A DNA stretch of 64,000 bases from Martinezella lusitana (GTDB taxonomy: Bacteria; Pseudomonadota; Alphaproteobacteria; Rhizobiales; Rhizobiaceae). Below the pieces are notes generated by a model. The model had not been told where the DNA came from. It worked only from the letters and a program-made list of their open reading frames with translations, and searched no databases. This document shows, piece by piece, positions 44,472 through 54,398 of this stretch (the stretch's first letter is position 1; every line of letters starts with the position of its first letter). Where the stretch lies: contig NZ_WUEY01000007.1 in NCBI RefSeq assembly GCF_010668395.1, positions 186,001 through 250,000 of the forward strand, in the 5' to 3' direction. The translations under genes and the position numbers were made by a program.

Positions 44472-45385
44472 TCCTCAATTCCGCCAAGAGAGAATTGCTG
44501 GAAGCGGAACTGCTTTCGGCTGAAGGGCTCGCACCCAAGGGGCGCTCCCTCACCGGCGATGCGATGCGTCGCCTGCTGCGCAACAAGGCGGCGGCGCTTT
44601 CGCTGATCGTGCTGGCGGCGCTGGTGCTCATCGCCATTTTCGGCCCGAGCTTCCTTCCCTTCAACTATGAGGATCCGGACTGGAACTCCTTCCGAGGCGC
44701 TCCGGACTTCGCCGCAGGCCACTATTTCGGCACCGACGGCAATGGCCGCGACCTGCTGGCGCGCACGCTTTACGGCACACGCGTTTCGCTGACCGTCGCC
44801 CTCGTCGCCACCCTCGTCTCGGTCGTCATCGGCGTGCTCTACGGCGCCGTGTCAGGCTATTTCGGCGGTCGCGTCGATGCGATCATGATGCGCTTCGTCG
44901 ATATCATGTACGCCCTGCCCTACGTGCTCTTCGTCATCCTGCTGATGGTGATCTTCGGCCGCAACGTCTATCTGCTGTTTGCGGCGATCGGTGCGCTCGA
45001 ATGGCTGACCATGGCCCGCATCGTCCGCGGCCAGACCCTGTCGATCAAGCAGCGGGAATTCATCGAAGCCGCCCGCGCCTCCGGGCAGCGGTCGTTCAAG
45101 ATCATCCTCAAGCATATCGTGCCGAACCTCGTCGGTCCGGTCGTCATCTATGCGACGCTCACCATTCCGGAAATCATCGCGACCGAAAGCTTCCTCTCCT
45201 ATCTCGGCTTCGGCGTCCAGGAGCCGCTGACGTCGCTCGGCACGCTGATTGCCGAAGGCTCGGCCGGCATGGAGACGACGCCCTGGCTGCTGTTCTTCCC
45301 GGCCGGATTCCTGATCGCGCTGCTGATGAGCCTGCTCTTCATCGGCGACGGCCTGCGCGACGCTTTCGATCCGAAGGATCGCTGA
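44468..45385 (+). CDS. Oligopeptide ABC transporter, permease 2
   Basis: OppC-type permease of 305 residues, with a cytoplasmic N-terminal region (about 35 residues), one helix (AALSLIVLAALVLIAIFGPS), the GTDGNGRDLLARTLYGTRVSL segment, then the core with EAA loop EFIEAARASGQRSFKIILKHIVPNL. The ATGA overlap with the previous gene and 1-base gap to the next show an operon. Confidence 0.94.
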   Translation: MILNSAKRELLEAELLSAEGLAPKGRSLTGDAMRRLLRNKAAALSLIVLAALVLIAIFGPSFLPFNYEDPDWNSFRGAPDFAAGHYFGTDGNGRDLLARTLYGTRVSLTVALVATLVSVVIGVLYGAVSGYFGGRVDAIMMRFVDIMYALPYVLFVILLMVIFGRNVYLLFAAIGALEWLTMARIVRGQTLSIKQREFIEAARASGQRSFKIILKHIVPNLVGPVVIYATLTIPEIIATESFLSYLGFGVQEPLTSLGTLIAEGSAGMETTPWLLFFPAGFLIALLMSLLFIGDGLRDAFDPKDR

Positions 45386-45386
45386 C

Positions 45387-46374
45387 ATGACAGACACGCT
45401 TCTCGAACTCAAGGACTACTCCATCACCTTCCGCACGCCGGAAGGCGAGGTGGCTGCCGTCTCCAGGATGAACCTCAAGATCGGCCGTGGCGAGCGGGTC
45501 GCCATCGTCGGCGAATCCGGCTCCGGCAAGAGCCAGACCTTCCTCGGCCTGATGGGCCTGCTCGCCAAGAACGGCCGCACCAGCGGCCAGGCGCTGCTCG
45601 ACGGCAAGGATCTGCTGACGCTGAAGCCGCGCGAACTCGACCATGTGCGCGGCAAGGACATGGCCATGGTCTTCCAGGACCCGATGACCGCGCTCAATCC
45701 GTCGCTGCGCATCTCGCGGCAGTTAACGGAGCAGCTGGAGGTCCATGGCGGCCTGACGGCACGCGCGGCCTCGGCTGCAGCGCTCGACATGTTGAAGCGG
45801 GTCGGCATTCCCGACCCGACCCGACGCTTCAATCTCTATCCGCACGAGCTTTCGGGCGGCATGCGCCAGCGCATCGTCATCGCCATGGCGCTGCTCACCA
45901 AGCCGAAGCTGCTGATTGCCGACGAGCCGACGACAGCGCTCGACGTGACGATCCAGGCGCAAATTCTCGATCTTTTCAACGAGTTGACGGCGGAAATGCA
46001 TACGGCGCTTGTGATGATTACCCATGACCTCGGCGTCGTCGCCGGTCTCGCCGACCGTGTCGCCGTCATGTATGCGGGCCGTATCGTCGAGGAGGCGCCG
46101 GTCGAGGAGCTGTACGAAAATCCGGCTCACCCTTATACGGCAGCGCTTCACGCCTCGATCCCGCGACCCGACCAGGATGTCGACGATCTCGCGGTCATCC
46201 CCGGCCGTCCGCCGAACCTGATGCACCTGCCGCGCGGCTGTGCCTTCTCGCCGCGTTGCGCCCATGTGCAGGACGACTGTCTGGATGCGGCGCCGCCGCT
46301 CGCCCAGCTCGCGCCGCGTCGCTGCGCTGCCTGCTTCCATCCCCTCTCGGCTGATCAGGAACGGAGCCTCGTCC

Positions 46375-46382
<8 letters not shown>
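45387..46382 (+). CDS. Oligopeptide ABC transporter, ATP-binding protein 1
   Basis: An OppD-type ATPase of 331 residues. Walker A GESGSGKSQ, signature LSGGMRQRIVIAMAL, Walker B LLIADEPTTALDVT and switch THDLGVVAGLADRVAVMYAGRIVE. The C-terminal extension has the PGRPPNL and CAFSPRCAHVQDDC stretch with cysteines, typical of the oligopeptide-transporter ATPases. The stop overlaps the OppF-like start by 8 bases. Confidence 0.95.
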
Positions 46383-47361
<979 letters not shown>

Positions 47362-47365
47362 GGCC

Positions 47366-47400
47366 GCAAGGAGGACGGCGGTAGCCGCCGTCCTCCTTGC
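47366..47400. repeat. Perfect 16-bp hairpin after the peptide-transporter operon
   Basis: GCAAGGAGGACGGCGG (47366-47381), loop TAG, CCGCCGTCCTCCTTGC (47385-47400). No T-run follows. It probably ends or stabilises the operon mRNA; it may reduce read-through to the kinase gene, which starts 39-54 bases later. Confidence 0.75.
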
Positions 47401-47438
47401 CCAAGCCGCCGCTTGCGCGTATGCAGCACCAGGGCAAA

Positions 47439-48371
47439 ATGCGGGAGGAAGTCTTGGGCGGGCGTTTTCTATCGATCGGCGAATGCATGGTGGAACTGTC
47501 GCAGGCCGATGACGGACATCTGCGCAAGGGCTTTGCCGGCGACACCTTCAACACCGCCTGGTATGCCCGCGCCTGCCTGCCCGCAGACTGGTCGATCGAC
47601 TATTTCACTGCACTCGGCGATGATGCCATGTCCGACGAAATGAGCGCCTTCATCGGCGCCGCCGGCATCGGCACGGCCAGTATCCGCCGCCTTCGCGGCA
47701 AGACGCCCGGCCTCTACATGATCAATCTGAAGGACGGCGAACGCTCCTTCAGCTATTGGCGCGACAGCTCCGCCGCCCGCCAGCTCGCGGCCGATGGCGA
47801 TGCCCTGCGTGCGGCCATAGAAGCATCCGACGTACTCTATTTTTCAGGCATTACGCTGGCGATCCTGCCCCGCGAGGACGCCTTCACCCTCCTGGCCGAG
47901 CTGCGCCGCGCCAAGGCTATTGGCAAGCTGGTCGCCTTCGACCCCAATCTGCGCCCTCGCCTCTGGTCGAGCCTGGACGCCATGCACACCATGATCGCGG
48001 AGGGCGGACGCGCCTCAACGCTCGTCATGCCGAGCTTCGATGACGAGGCCATGCATTTCGGTGACGATTCGATTGCCGCCACCATCCGCCGCTACCGGCA
48101 ATACGGAGCCAGCATGATCGTCGTCAAGAACGGCGCCGACGGCGCCACCATCGGCGACGGCACCGATGAGACGCTCGTTCCGGCGGTCAAGGTCGGCAAG
48201 ATCATCGATACCACCAGCGCCGGCGACAGCTTCAACGGCGCGTTCCTGGCTCATTATCTCCAGCACCGGGACGCGGTCGCAGCCGCCGCGTTTGCCGCCA
48301 AAATCGCGGCAAAGGTCATTCAGGAGTATGGCGCGCTCGTCTCTCCCGAGAAGCTGAAAGCCATCCGGTAA
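47439..48371 (+). CDS. kdgK: 2-dehydro-3-deoxygluconokinase-like PfkB kinase
   Basis: A ribokinase/PfkB-family sugar kinase of about 310 residues. The N-terminus FLSIGECMVELS and GFAGDTFNTAWYAR match KdgK, which phosphorylates 2-keto-3-deoxygluconate. The C-terminal PfkB signature DTTSAGDSFNGAFL supplies the catalytic Asp and anion hole. The start is uncertain: ATG 47439, or a TTG at 47454 after GGGAGGA (47443-47449). It may be read from the transporter operon across the hairpin. Confidence 0.82.
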   Translation: MREEVLGGRFLSIGECMVELSQADDGHLRKGFAGDTFNTAWYARACLPADWSIDYFTALGDDAMSDEMSAFIGAAGIGTASIRRLRGKTPGLYMINLKDGERSFSYWRDSSAARQLAADGDALRAAIEASDVLYFSGITLAILPREDAFTLLAELRRAKAIGKLVAFDPNLRPRLWSSLDAMHTMIAEGGRASTLVMPSFDDEAMHFGDDSIAATIRRYRQYGASMIVVKNGADGATIGDGTDETLVPAVKVGKIIDTTSAGDSFNGAFLAHYLQHRDAVAAAAFAAKIAAKVIQEYGALVSPEKLKAIR

Positions 48372-48374
48372 GCG

Positions 48375-48392
48375 CTGTAATATTTCCATCAT
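48375..48392 (+). promoter_or_regulatory. Pho-box-like site
   Basis: CTGTAAT (48375-48381), 4 bases, CCATCAT (48386-48392) matches the PhoB consensus CTGTCAT-N4-CTGTCAT at 11 of 14 positions. It starts 4 bases after the kdgK stop codon and lies 70-100 bases before the glycosyltransferase start. Confidence 0.4.
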
Positions 48393-48461
48393 GGACACCC
48401 CCCACAATAGAGTGGGCGCGGGAATCATGTTTGAAGCACCGCAATCGCTGGCACCGTCATC

Positions 48462-49595
48462 ATGAGGATGCGGTGCGGATGGACTGTTTTGGGCATGTTG
48501 CAACGCTTGTCAGACATCGACCACACCACTTGGACGCAGGCGGCGACACCCGTCGCCGTACCTGAACGGCTGCTCATCGTCAGCGATGCCTGGCATCCGC
48601 AGGTCAACGGCGTCGTCCGTTCGATAGAGAACACCAACCGCGAACTGGTGCGCATGGGCGTCGAAGTGTCGATGATCACGCCCGACGGCTTTCGCAACAT
48701 CCCCTGCCCGACCTATCCGGAAATCCGGCTGTCGATCGCCAGCTACCGCAAGGTCGCCGCAAGAATAGAAGCGCTCCGGCCGACCTACGTGCATATCGCC
48801 ACGGAAGGGCCGCTGGGATTGACGGCGCGGCGCTGGTGCCTGCGAAACGGCATGCCCTTTTCCACGAGCTACCACACGCGCTTTCCCGAATATGTCGCCG
48901 CCCGCCTGCCGATACCGCAAAGCTGGCTCTACGCCTTCGTCAGATGGTTCCACAATGCCGGCTACGGCTGCATGGTGGCGACGCCAAGCCTCGCGAGCGA
49001 ACTCAAGCAGCGCGGCATCCACAACCTGCTGCCCTGGAGCCGGGGCATCGACTCCTCCCTCTTTCGGCCGCAGCCACAGGAAGACGCTCCCTTCGGCCTG
49101 CCTCGCCCGATCTTCATGACCGTTGGCCGCGTGGCGCTTGAAAAGAACCTGCCCGCTTTCCTCGATCTCGACCTGCCGGGATCGAAAGTGGTGGTGGGCG
49201 ATGGTCCGGCGCGGGCCGAACTGCAGAAGCTCTATCCGGACGTGCATTTTCTGGGAGCCAAGTTCGGCGAAGAGCTGGCGCATGTTTATTCACAGGCCGA
49301 CGTCTTCGTCTTCCCATCCAAGACCGATACCTTCGGCAATGCCATCCTGGAAGCCCTCGCCAGCGGCGTGCCGGTTGCCGCCTATCCCGTGACCGGCCCG
49401 GCGGATATCCTGAGCGGCGATAGAGCCGCCGGCGTGGTGGACTCGGATCTGGCAACCGCGTGCCTGGCCGCTCTTTCCTGCTCGCGCGAGGCGGCCCGCT
49501 CGCTGGCGCTCAACTATTCCTGGGAAGCCGCCACGGCCCAGTTCATCGGCAATGTCCGGATTGCCAACCGCCGGGGCCGTGTTCACCAGCATTGA
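48462..49595 (+). CDS. GT4-family glycosyltransferase
   Basis: A retaining GT-B transferase of up to 377 residues. The N-terminal half has IVSDAWHPQVNGVVRSIENTNREL, the acceptor-side opening used by lipid and polyisoprenyl mannosyl/glucosyl transferases, and THIATEGPLGLTARR-like context. The C-terminal half has VGRVALEKNLPAFL, VVGDGPARAEL and the EX7E-type FPSKTDTFGNAILEALASGVPVAA donor site. The closest kinds are lipid glycosyltransferases such as MgtA/SqdX or agrobacterial Agt; the exact acceptor is not known. A Pho-like box upstream would fit a phosphate-starvation glycolipid role. Starts at 48462 or 48495 are both possible. Confidence 0.85.
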   Translation: MRMRCGWTVLGMLQRLSDIDHTTWTQAATPVAVPERLLIVSDAWHPQVNGVVRSIENTNRELVRMGVEVSMITPDGFRNIPCPTYPEIRLSIASYRKVAARIEALRPTYVHIATEGPLGLTARRWCLRNGMPFSTSYHTRFPEYVAARLPIPQSWLYAFVRWFHNAGYGCMVATPSLASELKQRGIHNLLPWSRGIDSSLFRPQPQEDAPFGLPRPIFMTVGRVALEKNLPAFLDLDLPGSKVVVGDGPARAELQKLYPDVHFLGAKFGEELAHVYSQADVFVFPSKTDTFGNAILEALASGVPVAAYPVTGPADILSGDRAAGVVDSDLATACLAALSCSREAARSLALNYSWEAATAQFIGNVRIANRRGRVHQH

Positions 49596-49863
49596 GCTTT
49601 CGATGAGCTCACTCATATTGATTTCCTTGACACCCTGCGCCAGATAGCTGATAGCGCCCGTGCGTGGCCGTCAGCGCGATCGTCCGGGCTGAAGCGCGTC
49701 ACTGCACCCGACATCGACGGCGCTCGCCGCTGCGGCATGCCCGGGAACGGCGTGACACGAGCAGGCTTTCCGAAAACGGAAGAAACCCGTAGCACCGCCG
49801 TAAATTTGGGTGTACAATTATTTATCGCACGATTTACATGAGACCTCTCAGGGAGGACTTGAG

Positions 49864-50304
49864 ATGACCGACGACCCGTTAAAGCTGGACACCTTCATCT
49901 GTTTCGCCCTCTATTCGGCGAACCACGCAATGAACCGGCTCTACAAGCCCATGCTGGACGCACTCAACCTCACCTATCCGCAATATCTCGTCATGGTGAC
50001 GCTATGGGAGCAGGACGGCCAGACTGTCGGCGGCATCGGCGAGAAGCTGTTCCTCGAATCGAGCACGCTGACGCCGCTTTTGAAGCGCCTGGAAGCGGCC
50101 GGCTTCATTCATCGCATCCGCAGCAAGGAAGACGAACGTCAGGTGCTGATCCATTTGACCAGTGAAGGCAAGGCGCTGAAAAAGAAGGCGGCAAACGTTC
50201 CCCCATGCATTCTGGATGCTACGGAGCAAACAGCCGAAGAGCTCACGAGGCTTAAGGCGGAAATCACCACGCTGCGCGAGGCGCTCAGCAAGAACGCGGC
50301 CTGA
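49864..50304 (+). CDS. ohrR: MarR-family regulator, OhrR-like
   Basis: A 146-residue redox-type MarR repressor. The N-terminal FICFALYSANHAMNRLYKP carries the reactive Cys13, equivalent to the peroxide-sensing cysteine of OhrR, and YPQYLVMVTLWEQDGQTVGGIGEKLFLESSTLTPLLKRLEAAGFIHR is the winged helix. OhrR releases DNA on oxidation by organic peroxides to express ohr. No ohr gene is next to it in this window. GGGAGGA precedes the ATG. A TACAATT (49813-49819) upstream resembles an OhrR half-site. Confidence 0.82.
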   Translation: MTDDPLKLDTFICFALYSANHAMNRLYKPMLDALNLTYPQYLVMVTLWEQDGQTVGGIGEKLFLESSTLTPLLKRLEAAGFIHRIRSKEDERQVLIHLTSEGKALKKKAANVPPCILDATEQTAEELTRLKAEITTLREALSKNAA

Positions 50305-50309
50305 TCCGA

Positions 50310-50336
50310 AGCGCCCTCGCCCGACGGCGGGGCGCT
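50310..50336. repeat. Hairpin between convergent ohrR and der
   Basis: AGCGCCC with GGGCGCT outside and CGCC with GGCG inside, one bulged T: about 11 pairs in 27 bases. No U-run. It probably marks the shared 3' end. Confidence 0.45.
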
Positions 50337-50344
50337 CAGTCGGA

Positions 50345-51772
50345 CTATCGCTTCTTCTTGTTTTCGTAAGGGTTTTCCGACGTACGGAAATGGATGCGGA
50401 TCGGAACGCCCGGCATGGCGAAATCCGCGCGCAAGCCGTTGATCAGATAGCGCACATAGGATTCCGGCAGCGCATCGGAGCGCGTGCAGGAAATCATGAA
50501 GGCCGGCGGACGAGCCTTGACCTGCGTCATGTACTTCAGCTTGATACGACGCCCGGAAACAGCTGGTGGCGGATGCTGAACCTGCTGTGTCTCCAGCCAG
50601 CGATTGAGCTTGGCGGTGGCTATGCGCTTGTTCCAGACCTTGTCGGTATCGACGATCGCCTGCATCAGGCGGTCGAGCCCCTCGCCGGTCTGGCCGGCAA
50701 TCGGTATGGCGCGAATACCGCGCGCCTGCGGCAGCAGCCGGTCGGTCTTTTCGCGCAGGTCGGCAAGCACGGCCTGACGATCCTCGATCATGTCCCACTT
50801 GTTGAAGGCGAGCACGGCGGCCCGTCCTTCGCGGATGACGAGATCGACGATCTGCAGATCCTGCTTCTCGAACGGAATGGTCGCGTCGAAGACGATGACA
50901 ACGGTCTCGGCAAAGCGGATGGCGCGCAACGCATCGGCGACGGAAAGCTTCTCGAGCTTTTCCGTGACCCTCGCCTTGCGGCGCATGCCGGCGGTATCGA
51001 ACATCTTCACCGTGCGTCCGCGCCAGCTCCAGTCGACGGAGATGGAATCACGGGTGATGCCGGCTTCCGGACCGGTCAGCAGCCGATCTTCACCGAGAAA
51101 GCGGTTGATGAGCGTCGACTTGCCCGCATTCGGGCGGCCGACGATGGCAACGCGCAACGGCTTGGTCTCGTCATAGGCCGGTTCTTCGTCAATCTCCTCG
51201 CCATCCTCGCCGACGGCGGAGCGCGGAATGCTGACATTCGTTTCCGCTTCGTCGTCCGTCTCCGGAAAGGCGCGCTCAGGGCCGAGCGCCTCGACGATCG
51301 CGTCGCGCAGGTCCATCATGCCCTGGCCGTGTTCGGCCGAAATCGGGCAAGGTTCGCCAAGGCCGAGCGTGTAGGCATCGTAGAAGCCGCTATCGGAGCC
51401 GCGCGCTTCGGATTTGTTGGCGACCAGCACCACGGGCCGGCCGCGCTTGCGCAGCATTTCCGCCAGTGTCTTGTCGACATGGGTCAGGCCCATCTTGGCA
51501 TCGACGACAAAGAGCGTCAGGTCGGCCTCATCGATCGCAGCTTCCGTCTGCGCGCGCATGCGGCCTTCAAGCGTCTCCTCGTCGGCTTCCTCGAGGCCCG
51601 CGGTATCGACGATACGAAACCGGAGATCGATCAGCTTGGCGTCGCCAGGGCGGCGGTCACGCGTGACGCCCGGCGTATCGTCGACAAGCGCCAGCTTCTT
51701 GCCAACCAGACGGTTGAAAAGGGTGGACTTTCCGACATTCGGGCGACCGACGATCGCGACCGTGAAACTCAT
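50345..51772 (-). CDS. der: Ribosome-assembly GTPase Der (EngA)
   Basis: An essential double-GTPase, 475 residues, needed for 50S subunit maturation. Domain 1 has P-loop GRPNVGKST (9-17), DTPGVTRD and NKSE; domain 2 has GRPNAGKST, TAGMRRK-type switch and NKWD; the C-terminal KH domain ends with HFRTSENPYENKKKR. It is preceded by the YfgM-like gene with a 15-base gap, as in the yfgM-bamB-der arrangement of E. coli (no bamB here). Confidence 0.97.
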   Translation of the reverse strand: MSFTVAIVGRPNVGKSTLFNRLVGKKLALVDDTPGVTRDRRPGDAKLIDLRFRIVDTAGLEEADEETLEGRMRAQTEAAIDEADLTLFVVDAKMGLTHVDKTLAEMLRKRGRPVVLVANKSEARGSDSGFYDAYTLGLGEPCPISAEHGQGMMDLRDAIVEALGPERAFPETDDEAETNVSIPRSAVGEDGEEIDEEPAYDETKPLRVAIVGRPNAGKSTLINRFLGEDRLLTGPEAGITRDSISVDWSWRGRTVKMFDTAGMRRKARVTEKLEKLSVADALRAIRFAETVVIVFDATIPFEKQDLQIVDLVIREGRAAVLAFNKWDMIEDRQAVLADLREKTDRLLPQARGIRAIPIAGQTGEGLDRLMQAIVDTDKVWNKRIATAKLNRWLETQQVQHPPPAVSGRRIKLKYMTQVKARPPAFMISCTRSDALPESYVRYLINGLRADFAMPGVPIRIHFRTSENPYENKKKR

Positions 51773-51787
51773 TTAGCGACTTATCCT

Positions 51788-52471
51788 TCAGCCTTTTGCG
51801 ACCGGAGCCTTGCCGGATGCGGTGATGAGATCGAGCAGCATCTGAGCGCGGTTGGCGACGTTGCGCGGGCTCTGCGGATCGTCGACGATTGCCTGGAACC
51901 ACTGCCGGGCCTTGGCGAAATCGCCGGCCTTGTAGGCGGCAAGACCAAGAACGTCGCGCGCCGAATGACGGAAACCGTCGGCCGGTACGGCAAGCTCCTG
52001 CGCTTCGGCGGCAACCTGATCGTAGGTGCCGGTATCGACGAGCAGATAGGCTGCGCGCAAACGGGCGGCATCGCGAACGACGACCGGAATATCGGTCTGC
52101 TTGCCGATCGCCGAGAACGTGGCGATGGCGCCAGCCTTGTCGCCCTTCTGGGCCTGCAGCGTCGCCGCACGCAGGCGTGCCAGCAACGGATAGGAACCGG
52201 GGCCGGTCTTTTCGATGGCGGCAAATGCGGCAAGCGCCTCATCCGTCTTGTTCTGATCGGCCAGCGTCAGGGCCGCGACGAACTGGTCGCCGCCGCTGCC
52301 GGCCTGATTGCCTACCCAATAGCGATAGCCGCTATAGGCTGCCGTGCCGAGAACGATGAGCACGGCTCCGCCGATGATGAGCTTGCCGAAACGGCGCCAC
52401 ACGAACCGCAGCTGGTCCGAACGCAGTTCCTCATTCACCTCGCGGATGAAGCTATCGTCATTGAATGCCAT
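51788..52471 (-). CDS. YfgM-like TPR membrane protein
   Basis: A 227-residue protein with one membrane helix (about residues 29-50, GKLIIGGAVLIVLGTAAYSGYRYW), a short cytoplasmic N-terminus and a periplasmic tetratricopeptide domain (PF09976/YfgM type), seen as repeated TPR-like helices ADQNKTDEALAAFAAI and KAGDFAKARQWFQAIVDDP. YfgM proteins associate with the SecYEG translocon and envelope chaperones. It is directly upstream of der and likely co-transcribed. GGAGACG precedes the ATG. Confidence 0.88.
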   Translation of the reverse strand: MAFNDDSFIREVNEELRSDQLRFVWRRFGKLIIGGAVLIVLGTAAYSGYRYWVGNQAGSGGDQFVAALTLADQNKTDEALAAFAAIEKTGPGSYPLLARLRAATLQAQKGDKAGAIATFSAIGKQTDIPVVVRDAARLRAAYLLVDTGTYDQVAAEAQELAVPADGFRHSARDVLGLAAYKAGDFAKARQWFQAIVDDPQSPRNVANRAQMLLDLITASGKAPVAKG

Positions 52472-52572
52472 TCTCGTCTCCGGCCCAGGCCAAATTGTAG
52501 CAAAAAGCGTAGGGGTTAGTGGGGCCTTCTACTCCATTTTGCGGCTGATGTAAGGGGGAATGGCAGAAATCG

Positions 52573-53154
52573 TCACATAACGAGCGGTGAGACCCCGATA
52601 ATCCACGCATGAAGCTTCCAAATGATCAATGCCCAGACGATAGCGCCGATGACGATCGCATAGAGATCGTATTTCGCCGAGACGAACGGACGCAAGGTGA
52701 TTTCTCCGGCACGCTCGCGCCGCTTCAGCGAAATGCGCAGGATCACGCCCCAGGCGAGGAAGGCGGCAAAGAGCAGGATGGCGGCGCCATCGCCATTGGA
52801 CAACAGGTGCGCCAGCGCCCAGATTTTCACCGACAGCACCATCGGGTGCTTCGTCCTCACCGCGATATGCCCCGCCGGCAGCAGCGAGGCGACAAGACAG
52901 ATCATCGCGAACAGCATCAGCAGGATGGTGATATGGCTCATCCAGAACGGCGGCGACCAGACCGGCGTCATGTCGCGCGCCTCGCCGAAGCCATAAATCA
53001 GCACGATCAGCGCGATAACGCTCGCGACCGAATAGGCGACCTTCCAGCCGGCCTCGCCGAGGCTTGCAATCAATGAGGCTCGCAGGCCCGGAACGACGAC
53101 GCGGATCAGATGCAGGCCGAGAAAAAGAACAATACCCAGAATAAGCAATGCCAT
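52573..53154 (-). CDS. NnrU family protein
   Basis: A 193-residue membrane protein with five or six helices. The N-terminus LLILGIVLFLGLHLIRVVVPGLR and the SVKIWALAHLLSNGDGAAILLFAAFLAWG stretch with conserved His and Asn are typical of NnrU, a protein linked to nitrite/nitric oxide metabolism in rhizobia and Rhodobacter and related to isoprenylcysteine methyltransferase-like membrane proteins. No nir/nor genes are seen here, so its function is inferred only from the family. Confidence 0.85.
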   Translation of the reverse strand: MALLILGIVLFLGLHLIRVVVPGLRASLIASLGEAGWKVAYSVASVIALIVLIYGFGEARDMTPVWSPPFWMSHITILLMLFAMICLVASLLPAGHIAVRTKHPMVLSVKIWALAHLLSNGDGAAILLFAAFLAWGVILRISLKRRERAGEITLRPFVSAKYDLYAIVIGAIVWALIIWKLHAWIIGVSPLVM

Positions 53155-53304
53155 GGATGAAATCCTCTATGGTCTTGGAGTCACATCCTTATCGGCTGCC
53201 ACAAAAAATTGCCAGCATCACCGCAGCTTTGCCGTATTTGCGCGAAAGGAAGGAAGCCACCCGGAGCATGTCGTCGAAAATCGCTGGGCGATCTTTGGCA
53301 AGCC

Positions 53305-54312
53305 ATGCTCGATCAAGCAACGTCGGTGCCCATGTTTCTTTTCGCCTCCTGCCTCTCCCTTGCGCTTTCCCTTGCCCTGCCCGCAGTCGCCCAGGCCGAT
53401 GGAAAGCCCAAGCAACTGGTCATGATTTCCTTCGACGGCGCGCATGACAACGCGCTCTGGACCAGGAGCCGCGAAATCGCGTCACGCAACGGCGCGCACT
53501 TCACCTACTTTCTTTCCTGCACCTTCCTGATGAACAAGGCGCAGGCCAAGGCCTACCAGGGACCGAAACAGCGCGTCGGCAAATCGAATGTCGGCTTTGC
53601 CAAGAGCGAGGATGACGTCCGCACCCGCATCGCCAACATCTGGGGCGCCCATCTGGAAGGCCACGATATCTCCAGCCATGCCTGCGGCCATTTCGACGGC
53701 AAGGGCTGGAGTGCGGCCGACTGGAAGCAGGAGTTCATGAACGCCCGCCTTGCTCTTCGCGATGCCTGGAAGAATGTCGGCGTGGCCGACAAGGAGCCGC
53801 AGGGCTGGGAAGATTTCGCCACGCATGACGTCAAGGGTTTTCGCGCGCCCTATCTCTCCACCAGCGACGGCCTCGTGCCGGCGGAAAAGGAGATGGGATT
53901 CGAGTATGACGCAAGCCTCGTCACCAAAGGCCCCGCCCTGCCGCAAGTGGTGGACGGCATCTATCGCTTCGGCCTGCCGCTGATCCCCGAGGGGCCGGAG
54001 CATCGCCTGGTCATCGGCATGGACTACAATCTCTATGTCAGGCATTCCAAGGGCGCCGAGGACAAGGCAAACGCCAAGACCTATGAGGACCGCACCTTCG
54101 ACGCTTTCGAAGCAGCCTTCAGCAAGCAATATGACGGCGAGCGCATCCCGCTCCAGCTTGGCTTCCACTTCGTCGAAATGAATGACGGCGCCTACTGGCG
54201 CGCGCTCGACCGCTTCGTCAGCGACGTCTGCCACAAGCAGGATGTCGCCTGCGTCAGCTATTCCGAAGCCATCCCGTTGATAGCCTCCCGAGGCAAGCCC
54301 CAGCAGGGGTGA
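53305..54312 (+). CDS. Exported polysaccharide deacetylase family protein
   Basis: A 335-residue protein with a signal peptide (FLFASCLSLALSLALPAVAQA) and a carbohydrate esterase 4 fold: VMISFDGAHDNALW (substrate-metal Asp), FTYFLSCTFLMN, HLEGHDISSHACGHFDG with His residues of the metal site, and FRAPYLS. It would remove acetyl groups from a cell-surface polysaccharide or peptidoglycan. Start 53305 or 53332; neither has a clear ribosome site. It converges with bacA with a shared terminator. Confidence 0.8.
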   Translation: MLDQATSVPMFLFASCLSLALSLALPAVAQADGKPKQLVMISFDGAHDNALWTRSREIASRNGAHFTYFLSCTFLMNKAQAKAYQGPKQRVGKSNVGFAKSEDDVRTRIANIWGAHLEGHDISSHACGHFDGKGWSAADWKQEFMNARLALRDAWKNVGVADKEPQGWEDFATHDVKGFRAPYLSTSDGLVPAEKEMGFEYDASLVTKGPALPQVVDGIYRFGLPLIPEGPEHRLVIGMDYNLYVRHSKGAEDKANAKTYEDRTFDAFEAAFSKQYDGERIPLQLGFHFVEMNDGAYWRALDRFVSDVCHKQDVACVSYSEAIPLIASRGKPQQG

Positions 54313-54368
54313 GGAGCAGTCGGGCCAAGCTCGACCATGTGCCGCCTCTCCCTCCTGTCAATTCATTG

Positions 54369-54396
54369 AAAAAGGCCCCGTTTCCGGGGCCTTTTT
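54369..54396. terminator. Bidirectional terminator between deacetylase gene and bacA
   Basis: GGCCCCG (54374-54380), loop TTTC, CGGGGCC (54385-54391), flanked by A5 on the left and T5 on the right. Confidence 0.92.
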
Positions 54397-54398
54397 CA

